Of a stretch of DNA of 64,000 nt, positions 35,021 to 46,749 are shown in pieces. Within the stretch, counting starts at the first letter, position 1. The number at the start of each line of letters is the position of its first letter. The notes below the pieces were generated by a model, which was not told the DNA's origin, did no database searches, and saw only the letters and a program-made list of their open reading frames with translations. This DNA is from Stromatinia cepivora (Eukaryota; Ascomycota; Leotiomycetes; Helotiales; Sclerotiniaceae), in NCBI GenBank assembly GCA_014898415.1, contig RCTD01000015.1:310001-374000 (forward strand), in the 5' to 3' direction. The translations under genes were made by a program, and so were the position numbers.

Positions 35021-38000
35021 ACTTAGTAGAGAATCTCATAGTTTGTATCGAAGGGAAGTTGTAAGTGGCAAATGCTCTTTACGCGCTTATATTCTGACAA
35101 CCTGAAGTGTGGAAATAAGAAGGAGGGGGAGGGGACTGAGGGGATAAGAGGGTTAATGTGTGAAATAAGGATTAAGGATATTTGGGATATATTAGGATAA
35201 GGATATTGATGAAGGAAATAAGAAGGGAAAAAGGAAAATAGTAGAGAGAATGGGAATGGGAATGGAAGTGGGAGTGAAATTTGTCTCAGAGATCTAGTAG
35301 GGCTAGTAAGTTTTTTTGATGATTTGTTGGTGCAGATTAATGATGCATGGGTATGTTTTAAAGGAAGACGGGATGGGATGGATCAGATGAAGTAGTGCAA
35401 TATTCAGAGTAGTTTCGATGATTAATGGGATCCTAGGAGTTCAAAGGTTCGGAGGAGATATTTTGATATCTATAATGAAGGAAGATACTGGAAAGTATAT
35501 TATAAGTAGTTGTACCTGTGAAGCGGCTAATTATTCAGCAACACCTTATATTAGACCTTGAATATCATCCACTAGAAGTATCCCGGCAGTGATCTCAAAC
35601 ATCATTCGACTATTATCTAATCTCTTGATGTAAATGTGACTCCCGCTACTGAATCGACAAACAAAATGGATGGTTCTCACCTTGACACATTTAAGTGTCC
35701 TCGCTAACATTTCATTATGGATAACCTTAACATCTTCGATGCACTGCTTAATTAGATAATTCATGTAAACAATAAATCAATAAATCTATATCATCCAACC
35801 CCATCACCGACCCTACAAATATGAGGGTTAGTAGGATTGAAAAAGTTTGCATCCTGAAGTTCAGAGTAGGGTTATAGCTGATTTCTGATTCTTCAGAATC
35901 TTTGATACATTGCCTGTAGTTCACGAGATTTAACAAAAGATGACGACTATTGTCCTATATAAAGATCAAAACCACTTCCGCTTAGAGGTAACCGATGTTC
36001 TAGGGCAATAAAAGATTTACAGCACGGAGGCTGAAGAGACGCGTTGACGCACAAAAAAAAACAGAGGAACAACTATATAAGCTCTGTAATTTCGTGTTCT
36101 CCTTCCACCAGACAACTACAATAATCCAGAATATTGGTGCCCAGGCCGGGTAATCAAAGCATCTTGTGGACCTTCCTATTGATGATCTACATTATAAGTC
36201 TGTGTAGAGCGGACGTGTATTGACTGAATAGATGCAAACATGAAATTGGTGATAAAACGATAGTGTTTATGTCAAGTATATATAAAGTTGTTGATAAGTC
36301 TGATGCTAAGACTCTCTCAACAAAGACATGAAATAGGAAAGATAATGAAAGGAATTGCTGCTAGTAAGTTTACAGAGCTCAATTTATTTCCTAATATAGT
36401 ATATAAAGATAAATGATACTCATACTCATTTAAATTATAGAAAACATACCTTTTTTTTTACCCAACCCATCTCCACCACCGCCGTCGGCACCTTCCGTAC
36501 AACTTTCAATTCAAAACTTGAATATACGTTTGAGTCTCGAAGTCAAATTCCTATTCTATTGTTATCAATAATACCGCTCACATATCCATTTCTCGCTACA
36601 GCTGTTATAATCACCGTATCACTTACTTGCTGTCAGTTTCATGGCACAATGTCATTCATAATGCTTCATTAGACCACATGCTCTTAGTCTGCTATCATGA
36701 TAAGATCGACATCCAGACCACAATCAGTCTGTGACTTAAAGAATTTACTGGCATACAATATTCTATTTTTACACTTTCTTCAGGCGGAAAAGAAATTCGA
36801 GGAGTCCCTACATTTAATATACTCATCCCTATTTTCCTAATTTGATCTAAGTCCTCGAACTCCATGATAGCCCACAATGTCCACAGAATTTTTTCTTTCC
36901 ATGCCGACACACTAGCTCAATTGCATAACTATAAATGCACCCCTTCATCTGTCTTTGAGGTCCAACTACGAAGAGAACAGACAAAAAACTTTCGAGATTA
37001 CCGCCTTCCGTCCAATCTATCCCGCTATAATTATGTCTCTCTCTATAGTTGGTTGCTTAGACTCCACCTCTCTTTTCGTACTAATCCACATTATTATAAT
37101 GCACTTCTCATGGTTAAATGCTTTTCCAATTGCCGCCTTCCAGGCCTTCCTTAACCCCAATACGTATAAGCTTTTGTAATATCAGCATGAGTGATCTTGT
37201 CAACTAGGTTGAGTAGTTTATATCCATCCACTTCCTGCACCTGCACCCAGTAATATAAAGTCAAATACTACGCCACACAACACCGACCGCTCCATCCTGG
37301 CTTGTAATCCTGGAGCCTTTTTGATGATTTGGTAACGATAGACCCTGAAGAGTGGAGTCGATATGAATATCACGGTCTTCTATACAGGTCTTCGACTCTC
37401 AACTAGCGGGTTGGTAGTTTTGTCTTACGCTCTCATTCCTTTTTTAACGAAATGTCTTCAGCTATAAAAGCCTCGAAGTTGAGTATGAAGCCCAACAATG
37501 ATGTCAATAAAGATGCAAGGACGGCCTAAAGTAGCTTTTCCGTCTCTCTAATTTCTGGTCTACATTTGTTCTCATATGATTTTCTTATAATTGGTTGAGC
37601 TCCGTTCTCATTATTACCATCAAAGTTACTCAGTTTGTTCTCTCACTATAGACATTTGATGCCATCTCTTGCATACTTCTCACTGTTATTTTGCACTTTC
37701 CGGTTGTCATTCTTATATAACTTTAAATTAACACTCTACCTTCCCGTTTCTTCCCCGGGAATTGTAAAATAAGCTACGGAAAGTGAGCCAGGAACTAATC
37801 TAATATTCTTTATACGTTGCCGCCAGTTTTATCTCCGCGTCTTTCGGTAAAATGGAGTCTTAAGAGAGAAAGTTAGAGGTTTTTTTTATAGTTTCTCTAT
37901 CTCCATAGCATGCTAAATTGGTGCAGCTCAGAAACCAAGTATTGCTATTTCAGTCTCGAACCTTACAACTACAGATTATTCATAACCTCAGTATAAAAGA

Positions 38001-38447
38001 ACACTACTTCTGCAGGCAAGCATAAGTCATAGAAGAGCGTTTGGATTTGTTTCTAGGGTTAGGGGAGACCGGGTTGTTGATATAAGAAGCATAACCCAGT
38101 CACTTTCGGTCTCCTAAACGTTCTCTCTCTCTTTTACTTTTTGGTATGTTATTGATATTCCATGAAGTGTCATCGCTGCCACCACTGATAATCAATTTCA
38201 TCATATTACTTTACAGTTTCCATTATCAAATATCCTCTATCACGTTTCCCTTTCTTGTTTTCTATGTCACGTGTTACAGGCATCACTTAAGTCTCCTCAC
38301 TGTGGAGGTCACTCTTTGATTACATAAGCTTATTTCCGATAAGTCATTATAAATAGTTTCCTTAATAGTTAGCTTTACAATACTATCCCTTTTCCACTCA
38401 ATGCAAGACTACCTCATCACCCCCCCCCCCATTCCACTTTCATCAAG
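35021..38447. other. AT-rich gene-poor region with degenerate coding traces
   Basis: This contains a purine-rich strand (35108-35290), a short signal-peptide frame (separate entry) and, on the minus strand near 36950-37250, traces such as KAWKAAIGKAFNHEKC between stops that suggest a decayed gene or transposon. An imperfect inverted repeat (GTTAGGGGAGACCG / CGGTCTCCTAAAC) lies at about 38057-38118. No intact gene is seen. Confidence 0.35.
35748..35852 (-). pseudogene. Possible relic of a small secreted protein
   Basis: ATG at 35852 opens a clear signal peptide (MQTFSILLTLIFVGSVMG) but the frame stops after 34 residues. A different minus-strand frame continues to about 35546 (CIEDVKVIHNEMLARTLKC). 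A frameshift or lost intron could connect them. No family recognised. Confidence 0.35.
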
Positions 38448-38449
38448 TA

Positions 38450-38876
38450 CTGAGGTTGATGGGGTAAGACACACCAAAAAATGACCGTGCTTGGTTCCAC
38501 AGACAGGGGTTCTAACCAGTAATATCATTACGCTGATTGAAAATTTGTATAATGAAATCTAAATGATTAAAATATTGTAAATTCTCAATTATCTATTTAA
38601 AATCATTCAAAATCATTTAAAATCTTTAATTTTTTATTCAAAAATCTATTCTAAAGTTATTAAAAAAAGCTATATAAGTTTTAAAAACTTTAAAATCATC
38701 AAGTTGTTGAGATTTTATTAAAATCCTCGAAATACAATCAAAATTTTCAAAATTCGAAATTTGAAAGGAGAGTAGCTTAATATCTATTCAAATTGTTTAA
38801 AGCAGTATCAAAAGACAGGAAAAACAGTGATATATGGGTAAAAAATGTCCTACAATACTTACCCCATCAACCTCCG
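38450..38876. mobile_element. 427-bp mariner-type MITE with TA duplication
   Basis: Terminal inverted repeats CTGAGGTTGATGGGGTAAG (left) and the complement of CGGAGGTTGATGGGGTAAG (right) match at 18 of 19 positions. TA dinucleotides flank at 38448-38449 and 38877-38878. The inside is AT-rich and non-coding. TA duplication points to Tc1/mariner mobilisation. Confidence 0.8.
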
Positions 38877-39268
38877 TAACTCGATGTATTACACATATCG
38901 ATCTATTCATTTTGGATCAACACTATAGATGATCATTTGAAAAGATTGACAATAGGAAATCATTTTGCTTCAGTATCTAATTACAATACATTTATGACGA
39001 CCTAGTTTTCAGATGATCATGGCCTCTGACACCAACTTTACCCAATTCACTGTGATTTCTCAGCTCATACATGAGTCAAACGACATTACTAATGCAACAT
39101 GTCATTGCATTTTCAGAATGCAACAACCTCCCTTCCTTTACATGAACTCCTCAACCTCATCGTCGCTTATCCATCTTTCTTGCAATACAACAACCACAAT
39201 TATCATCACAATCATAAGCAAAAATCGTTTTCACAGACCTGCAAACACTTCCAAAGGCTCTCACGATA

Positions 39269-39775
39269 ATGTGTCAACTCATTGCTTCACGCTTCCTCTG
39301 TTTCCACTACACCAAAGACACCCCACGTTGGGCCCAAGACTTGTCTTGTCGAACAAAAGATGGAGAGTAATGCTTTACAATGAGATTAAAATCCAGTAAA
39401 CAACTGGATACCTTGTGCCCTAGTTGTCAAGACAAGACCGAGACGGAATCTGATCTGGTAGAGATAGTCAGGGAAATGATTATTCGCCCAGCATATTTAC
39501 TTTTATAACATCACAATAGAGTCAACCACATCGATATGCCAGACAAAACCGAGCATATTATCCTGGATATACTTGTTACCGAACATTTTAACCCTAGAAT
39601 CAAAGAAACCGACATCAACGATTCGAAGCCGCCAGTCTATCTGGAAGCCAAATTCTTAAATGAAATAGCGATGTCGGCCTGCAATGAGCATCAGAGAATA
39701 GGAGATATCAGTGTGATTTTGACCGGTATTGATGATAAGGAAGCCGGAAAGGAGGTTTTAGTTGGGGCGAGCTGA
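39269..39775 (+). pseudogene. Small Cys/His family gene broken by two TAA stops
   Basis: ATG 39269 gives MCQLIASRFLCFHYTKDTP with the same start as the protein at 52406 (Met-Cys, C-x-H-Y), then further Cys and CPSC. One frame stays coherent for about 168 codons, interrupted only by TAA at about 39365 and at 39506-39508; both would be CAA before a C-to-T change. The part after the second stop (ATG 39536, DKTEHIILDILVTEHFNP) is in the same frame. A tiny intron could remove the first stop, but 33 nt would be unusually short. Confidence 0.6.
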
Positions 39776-40605
39776 ATCGGGGGAGAGTTGTTGTGGAAAT
39801 CAAGTTCAGTATGGTATATCTTAATCCCATATTCTAAGAGACCAGTGTAGACTAATAATATGATATAGATTTCAAAGCTTACAAGAGTCGACTTCAAGGG
39901 ATTGTTGAATATTTATGAATGGAAGATAGGGATCATCGTGGGAATTGTGTAGATTTAGGGCGGTTTCCGGCTTTGGGCTGATACTTTGGGTGTTGGGGAA
40001 GTCTGAAGTTTACAGATTCAATATACTATACATCCTCATACATTACCTACAATCTAAGTAGGGCACTTTCCAATTCTGGCTTCCCTTTCGTATCGACTCC
40101 TCTCATTAACATACATTCAACCATTGATATACTCAACTATCTTGATAAGTTAGATAGGGATATCATTGATTTAACAAAGAATTATTACTTCGGTTTGGAG
40201 CTCCTGTGATGGTAGTAGTGGGAGAGTAGGTTCAATATAAAAGGTTTTGGTGATACAACTTGATGGTATTGAAAGTATAAAGTATTTTTAGTTCTATTAA
40301 TAATATTATACTTAATTGATTTTATTATATAGTAAAAAAAAGAATTACTAAATAAAAGTTATAAAGTATAATATTTTGTTAAATGACAAATTACTTTTAT
40401 ATTATTAAAAGTGAAATAAATTATTCTTATACTACAAGGATTAGAGCTATTTTACTTTTATATTATTTAGAATCGGATCTAATATGATTAGAATCTATAC
40501 TATAGATTCTGCCCTCCTATTATAGATTCTTTCTGTCCTTCTACTATAGATTCTTCCTCCTGAATTTATTAAAAATTCTATATATATTCTACTCTTCTAT
40601 TATAG
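39776..40605. other. AT-rich non-coding stretch with TATAGATTCT repeats
   Basis: From about 40490 to 40610 the motif CTA(T/C)TATAGATTCT recurs four times. No gene is seen. Confidence 0.45.
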
Positions 40606-40609
40606 ATTC

Positions 40610-40858
40610 TGTGACGCACAAGAGCCGTGGTAGAGCTGAATAAACAGGGTCAATTATATTCCTTAGAATCTACAATTGAAGAATTATGGCTTGTAAAGAG
40701 CGATTAGATATATATATACAAATATTCATTTGTGAGCTGTGGGGCTATGCGTATATATTGTTAGGGTCACTATTTTACTATACTAAATCGTATGAATCGT
40801 AATGTATATGTATAGACGATCAGTTCATTAATTGATAAGGGAAATAAGAGGTATCACA
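40610..40858. mobile_element. Candidate solo or 5' LTR, TG...CA
   Basis: Starts TGTGACGCACAAGAGCC and ends GGTATCACA; ATTC is present on both sides (40606-40609 and 40859-40862). It is followed by a C19 tract and a GGAAAAGCTCG/CGTTTTCGAG inverted repeat. No partner LTR was found in the window. Confidence 0.4.
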
Positions 40859-40871
40859 ATTCGTAATACTA

Positions 40872-40890
40872 CCCCCCCCCCCCCCCCCCC
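40872..40890. repeat. Poly-C tract (19 C)
   Basis: Nineteen consecutive C in an otherwise very AT-rich region. A second run of 11 C lies at 38420-38430, just before the mariner-type MITE. Confidence 0.9.
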
Positions 40891-42327
40891 TCGGAAAAGC
40901 TCGTTTTCGAGTGTTTTATTCTTCTATTCTGTTGCTAATTCATCGGAAACCCGGTTTTGTGAAAATTTATGAACCCTAAATCAATTAGATTTATCATTTT
41001 GGTTGATTTGGTTAATTTATCAGAAATTGACCAAATTGATTAAATTAATTGATCAAATTGATTAAATTATTCATCAATTGGTTAAATCGATATTGATTCA
41101 TATTCTCCTTGATTTGAAGAACTTTTGAAAGGAAAAAGTTTCAATAGAAAAGGGAAAGAGCTTGAATTATAGTATAGTGATAATAGATAATTAATATAAT
41201 CAATTCCGAAATCGATCAGATTAATCAATCAAATTGATCAGATTAATCAATCAAATTGATCAGATTAATCAATCGAATTGATCAAATTGATCAAATCAAT
41301 CAAATAGAACGAAATTGGTAGGGGTAATGTTATATTTTGTTCTTATTATATTTAGACTTTCCTTTTATATGATTTCTGAAATGATGATAAATATAATTCT
41401 TTAAATATATTATTTTTGTATTATCTTAATAATGATAGTTCATTTGTTGTATAGAGCTCGGGCTTTATATATATACAATCAAATTCCTTTGAATTTGTAT
41501 AGGTTTTCGATTCTTTCGCGATTATACATATATAAATTATTATGAAATTATAATATCTAATTTGTTGAATTGAAGAATTTTTTTTCTTTGATTTTATAAA
41601 TGAATTGTTATTTATATAATTATAATTATCCTTTTTATTCTTGTAAAATCTTATTCAATCAAATAATCGATTAAAGGGATCAAACAATATTAAATTGATT
41701 AGATGAAAATCGTATAAGAGATATAAAAACATTTTAAGGTTGGAAGTAGGATATCAAATGAGGTTAATATTATTATTAAGTTATAAGATTCTGTATAATA
41801 GAGTTTTTTATATTTTCTTTATTGTTAGGATTTTGTTGATTTTTTATTCTGAATTATTAATTATATTAATAAGCGAAAATAATTCGAGTATTTAATTGAA
41901 AAGAGGATTGTTGTATATCTTATATAATTGATCTAGAGGGAAAACAGGATGAATTTTTATTATAATCGAAAATTCGAATTTGAAAAAGCTTTTAGAGTAA
42001 TTAATGATTTTGAATTTTCTTTGAATTAGAAAGTTTAGTTTTTTTGATAATCTTTGAATAAAATAACTTTTTATATTGAGCTATATATAATCTTCAATAT
42101 CGAAATCGATTTTGTATCGATAAATATTTATAGATTTCGATATTTTGATTTGAGTATATAATAGATTTTCTTTTGTTTATACAAAAGTTAATTTATTATA
42201 TTTTATATATATATAAGTATTATATATATTTATATTGTTTATTAATTTATTAATATCTTTTTTTTTATTCTTATATATATTTCGATATATATTTATATAG
42301 AGTTTTGTAGAATATAAACCCTCCTAA
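40891..42327. other. AT-rich RIP-mutated stretch with 22-bp tandem repeat
   Basis: Three 22-bp units GATCAGATTAATCAATCAAA.. lie at 41214-41279, followed by shorter variants. No coding frame of note is seen. Confidence 0.5.
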
Positions 42328-43006
42328 TGTTACGAACCTCAATTACGAAATTAGGGCTAACTGAAAGCGGACCGAATTATACGTTAGTTTGAAGAGTTTT
42401 CATTTATATAGAGGGGGAATTCTTCAATATAATTAGAAAAAGTAATGAAAAGTTTTGATTTTAAATCCAAACCTAGTATTATTCAAATATTAATCGATTC
42501 TTTGTTATAATTCTTATAATTCTTTTTATTCATTTTTGAGAGCAATTTATCGGTTAATTTTGGGAATAACCTTATTTTTTTGATTCATAAAAAGCCTTCA
42601 AACCTTATCAAGAAAACCTTCGAAATTTACCTTCAAAACATACAAATTTGACCTTGAAATAAACCTTCGAAAACCTTTCGGAATATTATCGAAAACTTTT
42701 CGAAATTTATTTTCGAAATTTACCTTCAAAATATATACGAATTTGGCCTCAAAACAAGCCTTCGAAAATCTACCAAAAATATTATGAAAAACCTTTGAAT
42801 CAAGAAAATCAAGAAAAATCAAGAAAATAAGAAAAGGAATTGAAAAGATTTATTCAAAAGATATAAATATAATATACAAATCGAATCCTACCCTATTTTA
42901 CAAAATTCGAAAGTGAATTTTGAAATTATATAAATTATTTAAACAAAAGGATGAAAAAATGAAAAGTATATAAAAACCTTTGGGATTTTATTGGAAGATC
43001 AAAGAA

Positions 43007-43072
43007 TTTTGAATATTGAAATTGAAGATATTGAAGTTGAAGATATTGAAATTGAAGATATTGAAGTTGAGA
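43007..43072 (+). repeat. 15-bp tandem repeat GAAGATATTGAAGTT/ATT
   Basis: Four units alternate GAAGATATTGAAGTT and GAAGATATTGAAATT inside the LTR element. Confidence 0.75.
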
Positions 43073-43541
43073 TTATAATAATAAAGTTTTTGATATTATC
43101 CTTAAAAAGTATAATAAGCGAATTTATATATAATAATAATTGTATTTCTGTTTTCAAAACAAAACCCTGGTGGATAGCTTAAAATTTCTTCCTTTTGATG
43201 AAATGTTAGGCCTTTTTCAAAAGAAAGAGTGAAACTAACCCTTGTATAATTCTGGAAGATTATTGATAAAAATTAATTACAAATAATCGGATCCATGTTG
43301 AAAAGCTAATATATTAACTGAAAACGAAATAGTATTTATATTGAAATCATTATTTTTTTGATACAAATTTGAATCGATATATTGATGAATATAATATATC
43401 TTATATTTCAAATTTCAAAAGAAAAAACAAATTGAAAATCTTTTTTTCTTTTATTATTTATCGAACCTACAGGATCATTAAAATCGATGAGGATGTTGAT
43501 CCAAAAAGGGAGGCATTAATATCCCTTACTTATCATATTAG

Positions 43542-43677
43542 AAAGCATATCGAATCCGAATCGAAAGCATATCGAATCCGAATCGAAAGCATATCGAATC
43601 CGAATCGAAAGCATATCGAATCCGAATCGAAAGCATATCGAATCCGAATCGAAAGCATACCTACCGAATCCGAATCG
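43542..43677 (+). repeat. 22-bp minisatellite, five perfect units plus one with insertion
   Basis: The unit AAAGCATATCGAATCCGAAT+CG is repeated at 43542, 43564, 43586, 43608 and 43630. A sixth copy from 43652 carries 4 extra bases, and a degraded partial copy follows. There are no spacers. Identity among units is striking in a region otherwise riddled with mutations. Confidence 0.93.
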
Positions 43678-43942
43678 AAAGTATATCGAAATCGTTTCGA
43701 AATCGAAATGAAAATGGATCGAAAATGAATATATATACAGGGGCTTTTGAGCGATATTGAAGAGTTTTTAAAGAAATGAAAATACTGAACTTTATAAAAT
43801 AAAGATATAGACATTATAATTTCATTATTGAAGGAGTTATTATAGTTTTTAATCGTTATATAAAATTCTCCACAAAAGTTTCAGCTTGGCCGATTATTGT
43901 AGGATTAGGAATAAAAAAATTGAAAGAGTTGAAAGGGTTTCG

Positions 43943-44103
43943 ATGGTTTTATGAAAAGATATATAACACAATATCGATAGATCTACAATGGTTTTACGAA
44001 AAGACATACAATATAATGTCGATGGTTTTATAAAAAAACATATAATATAATATCGATGAATCTCTAATGGTTTTACGAAAAGTATACGATATAATATCGA
44101 ATG
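43943..44103 (+). repeat. Roughly 33-47 bp tandem repeat TGGTTTTACGAAAAG
   Basis: Four diverged copies of TGGTTTTAxGAAAAGxxAT followed by AATATCGAT lie at about 43943, 43990, 44023 and 44067. Confidence 0.65.
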
Positions 44104-44377
44104 ATATTAGTTTCAATTGGATATTTCAATTTAAATGGTTTCATTTCAAAAACTTTCAAGGACGAAAACTTTGGAAAGGAGGGCTTTGTTACAAACCTCA
44201 ATTACGAAACTAGGGCTAGCCGAAAGCGGGCCAAATTGTATACTAATTTGAAGAGTTTTCATTTATATAAAAGGGGAATTCTTTAATACAATTAGAAAAA
44301 GTAATGAAAAGTTTTGATTCTAAACCCAAACCTATTGTTATTCAAATATTAGCCGATTCTTTGCTGTGATTCTCACA

Positions 44378-45057
44378 TCTAAAGAGTTATATAAAAGAAT
44401 AAATTGTATATAATCTATTATAAATAAGAACTTTAATTAATTGTTTTGATAATAATTAACAAATAACTTTAATGACTATTAAAGATACTGATTATAGATC
44501 TTAATTTGATTATCGATTTGAAAATAATAAGTAATAAAGATCTTGAAATCGATTCTTAGGATTTAATTGAATTCTTTTTAGAATTGTAATATCAATTGAA
44601 GATCGCGATCTGATATTATAATCTTAAAAGAATTATAATATTGATATATATAATAGAAATATAATTATATTTGAATTCGAATATCGATTGATTTATAATA
44701 AAATATAGAAATAATTTGTTTCGTCAATCGATCAATAATGATTAAAACATTATCGTATCTGTATTTATCCTTATTAAAACTGTAATAATCTATAATAATA
44801 TATTACTATATTCGAATAAAGATCAGAAATGAATGTAATAAACTAAGGATACAATTGTATAAAACGGAATTGTATTTGTAAATATAATAATTATATATAT
44901 ATCTGATTATAGTATTATTGAAATAATAAAAGATAGATTTTGTTTATATTCAAATAAACAATAGAAACAGAATTATAAACTTCATGAAGCAAATAGATTT
45001 AAAGATTATTGATATCAAGTATTATTAAATAATCATTATAAAACAAAAGATCATTTT
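44378..45057. other. AT-rich spacer, probably degraded gypsy sequence
   Basis: It lies between two LTR elements. No readable coding sequence is seen; it could be the far end of the element whose RT lies at 47-48 kb. Confidence 0.35.
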
Positions 45058-46709
45058 TGTCACGAGATACACGTGATCGTGTCCGATCGGGCTAGTACGG
45101 TACTAAGCTCCGAGCCGATCATATATATAATTTTGTAGTACATTCTCTTTAACTCTATAGCTTTTAATTTTAAGGTTGATCTTTAAACGCTTGTTGGGTT
45201 CGTTATATTATTAAAAGCTTTTCCAGATAAGAAATGGAATAACATTTGTATATGCTTATGTATATTTCGCTTGTTTTTATTTAAGCATATTGTTTATACT
45301 CTCTCGTTTGCATATGGATCTTCTTGATATTATTCGAAGGTGTTGTCTTTTTTCTTATCCTTAATTTCTAAGCTATGGATTACGATTCGATAAACCTCGC
45401 GATTATCAGCGGGATGAAATCTTGTTCCTACGCTCCCTGATTCTCGAACGCACTCCTACTGCTTATACTCCTTCTCGTCCGAAACCCTCTCTCCCTGATC
45501 CTGAAAAGTTCAATAATAGTTTTCAAAAGTTCGATACCTGGTTTCCTTCGATTCGAATGAAATTATAAGTAGATGGCATTGCGATCGGCAATTCTACAAT
45601 TCAATTTTACTATATTTATCTCAATCTCGAATCTTATGTATAAGCTATAATATTACCTCAATTTTTTTTTTCTTAATCAAAACGTTCCCTTAAATCATAC
45701 AATGATCCTAAATCAACTCATATATATTTACAACAATCCAAATAAAGTTCAAAAAGCCGAAGATAAACTATTCACTTTCAAATAAAGAATCAATTCTTTA
45801 TATGCTTATATTGTAAAATTCGAAAGGATCTTTTATAAAGCCAAAGGTCAGAATTAATCCGATTCGAATAAAATCTCAACCTTTCGTAATGAATTCAATA
45901 TTACTCTTAGAAATCGTTTTTTTTAATAGCTTTCTCTTCCCTGCTCCTATCCCGACTTTGTTCAGGTTATACAACAATTAGTTGCTTGCACAGCGAATGG
46001 ATTCCCTGTATCATTTCATTCTAGTGAGCTTAGAGCCTTATATATATTACAGAATCCATTCTATTTTCGGAATTATGATCCAATAGACATTAGTAATCTT
46101 AATATCATTGGTGTTTTTAGCCCTTTTGATATTTAATTGGATAAGCTTGATCGTATCTTGATTTTATCCTATATACGAATGCTCGAGTTTTCTTCTTCTG
46201 AAAGAATTTTCTTGTGCAAACAAAATAAATATATATGATATAGAAGTATCTCCCATTGGATATGAGTTTATCTATTAGATCTGTATTAAGGAATCCGAAA
46301 TCGACAAAAACCTATTCCGGTTATTATACTAACTACTAAATCCGAAAACAACAATAATGAGGATCTAGAAGAGATAATCAATAGTCGATATTTTGAAGAT
46401 TGTTTGGAGGAGGTATATAGTATAATGGATATATATTCGTTGGTTGTGATACAATTTGTGTATTAGGAATTTTTATTAAAAGAAGATTAATGATCATTTT
46501 ATACTTAAATCATTTGTTTAAAGTGAGTTCGAGGCGAATTCTTCAAAAAAAGAGGGTAGTGTTATAAGATATATGTAATCGCGTTTGATCGGGCTAATAC
46601 AGTACTAAGCTCCGAGTCGATCATATATATAGCTTTGTAGCATACTCTCTTTAGCTCTGTAGCTTTTAATTCTAAGGTTGATCTCTAAACGCTCGTTGGG
46701 TTCGTCACA
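45058..46709 (+). mobile_element. Complete short LTR element with 150-bp LTRs and gag-like relic
   Basis: LTRs at 45058-45207 and 46560-46709 have equal length and share GATCGGGCTA and ACTAAGCTCCGAG. Ends are TGTCACGAG...TTCGTTATA and TGTTATAAG...TTCGTCACA. A perfect 5-bp duplication ATTTT lies at 45053-45057 and 46710-46714. A purine run AAAAAAAGAGGG precedes the 3' LTR. Inside, near 45480-45660, a plus-strand frame reads SLPDPEKFNNSFQKFDTWFP then VDGIAIGN...IQFYYIYLNLES with stops: a fungal retrotransposon Gag-like segment. No pol is present, so it is non-autonomous. Confidence 0.88.
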
Positions 46710-46749
46710 ATTTTAAAGTAATATATATTTATATTCTGAATATTAATAA

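Larger units (their letters stand above)
42328..44377. mobile_element. Complete non-autonomous LTR element, 191-bp LTRs
   Basis: LTRs at 42328-42518 and 44187-44377 have identical length and align without gaps; differences are nearly all transitions. Ends are TGTTACGAACC...TTATA and TGTTACAAACC...TCACA. Flanking CCTAA (42323-42327) and TCTAA (44378-44382) fit a 5-bp duplication with one C-to-T change. A purine tract GGAAAGGAGGG sits just before the 3' LTR. The 1.67-kb interior has no recognisable gag or pol, only tandem repeats. Confidence 0.85.

Noticed and set aside
38057..38118. Inverted repeat considered as a MITE end
   Set aside because: Arms are short and imperfect with only about 35 bp between them and no duplication; probably incidental.
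43542..43677. Regular direct repeats that superficially resemble a CRISPR array
   Set aside because: Units are head-to-tail with no spacers, and the window is eukaryotic; it is a minisatellite.
45090..45120. GC-richer segment considered as a tRNA gene
   Set aside because: It is part of the LTR, repeated at 46590, and does not fold into a cloverleaf with recognisable A and B boxes.
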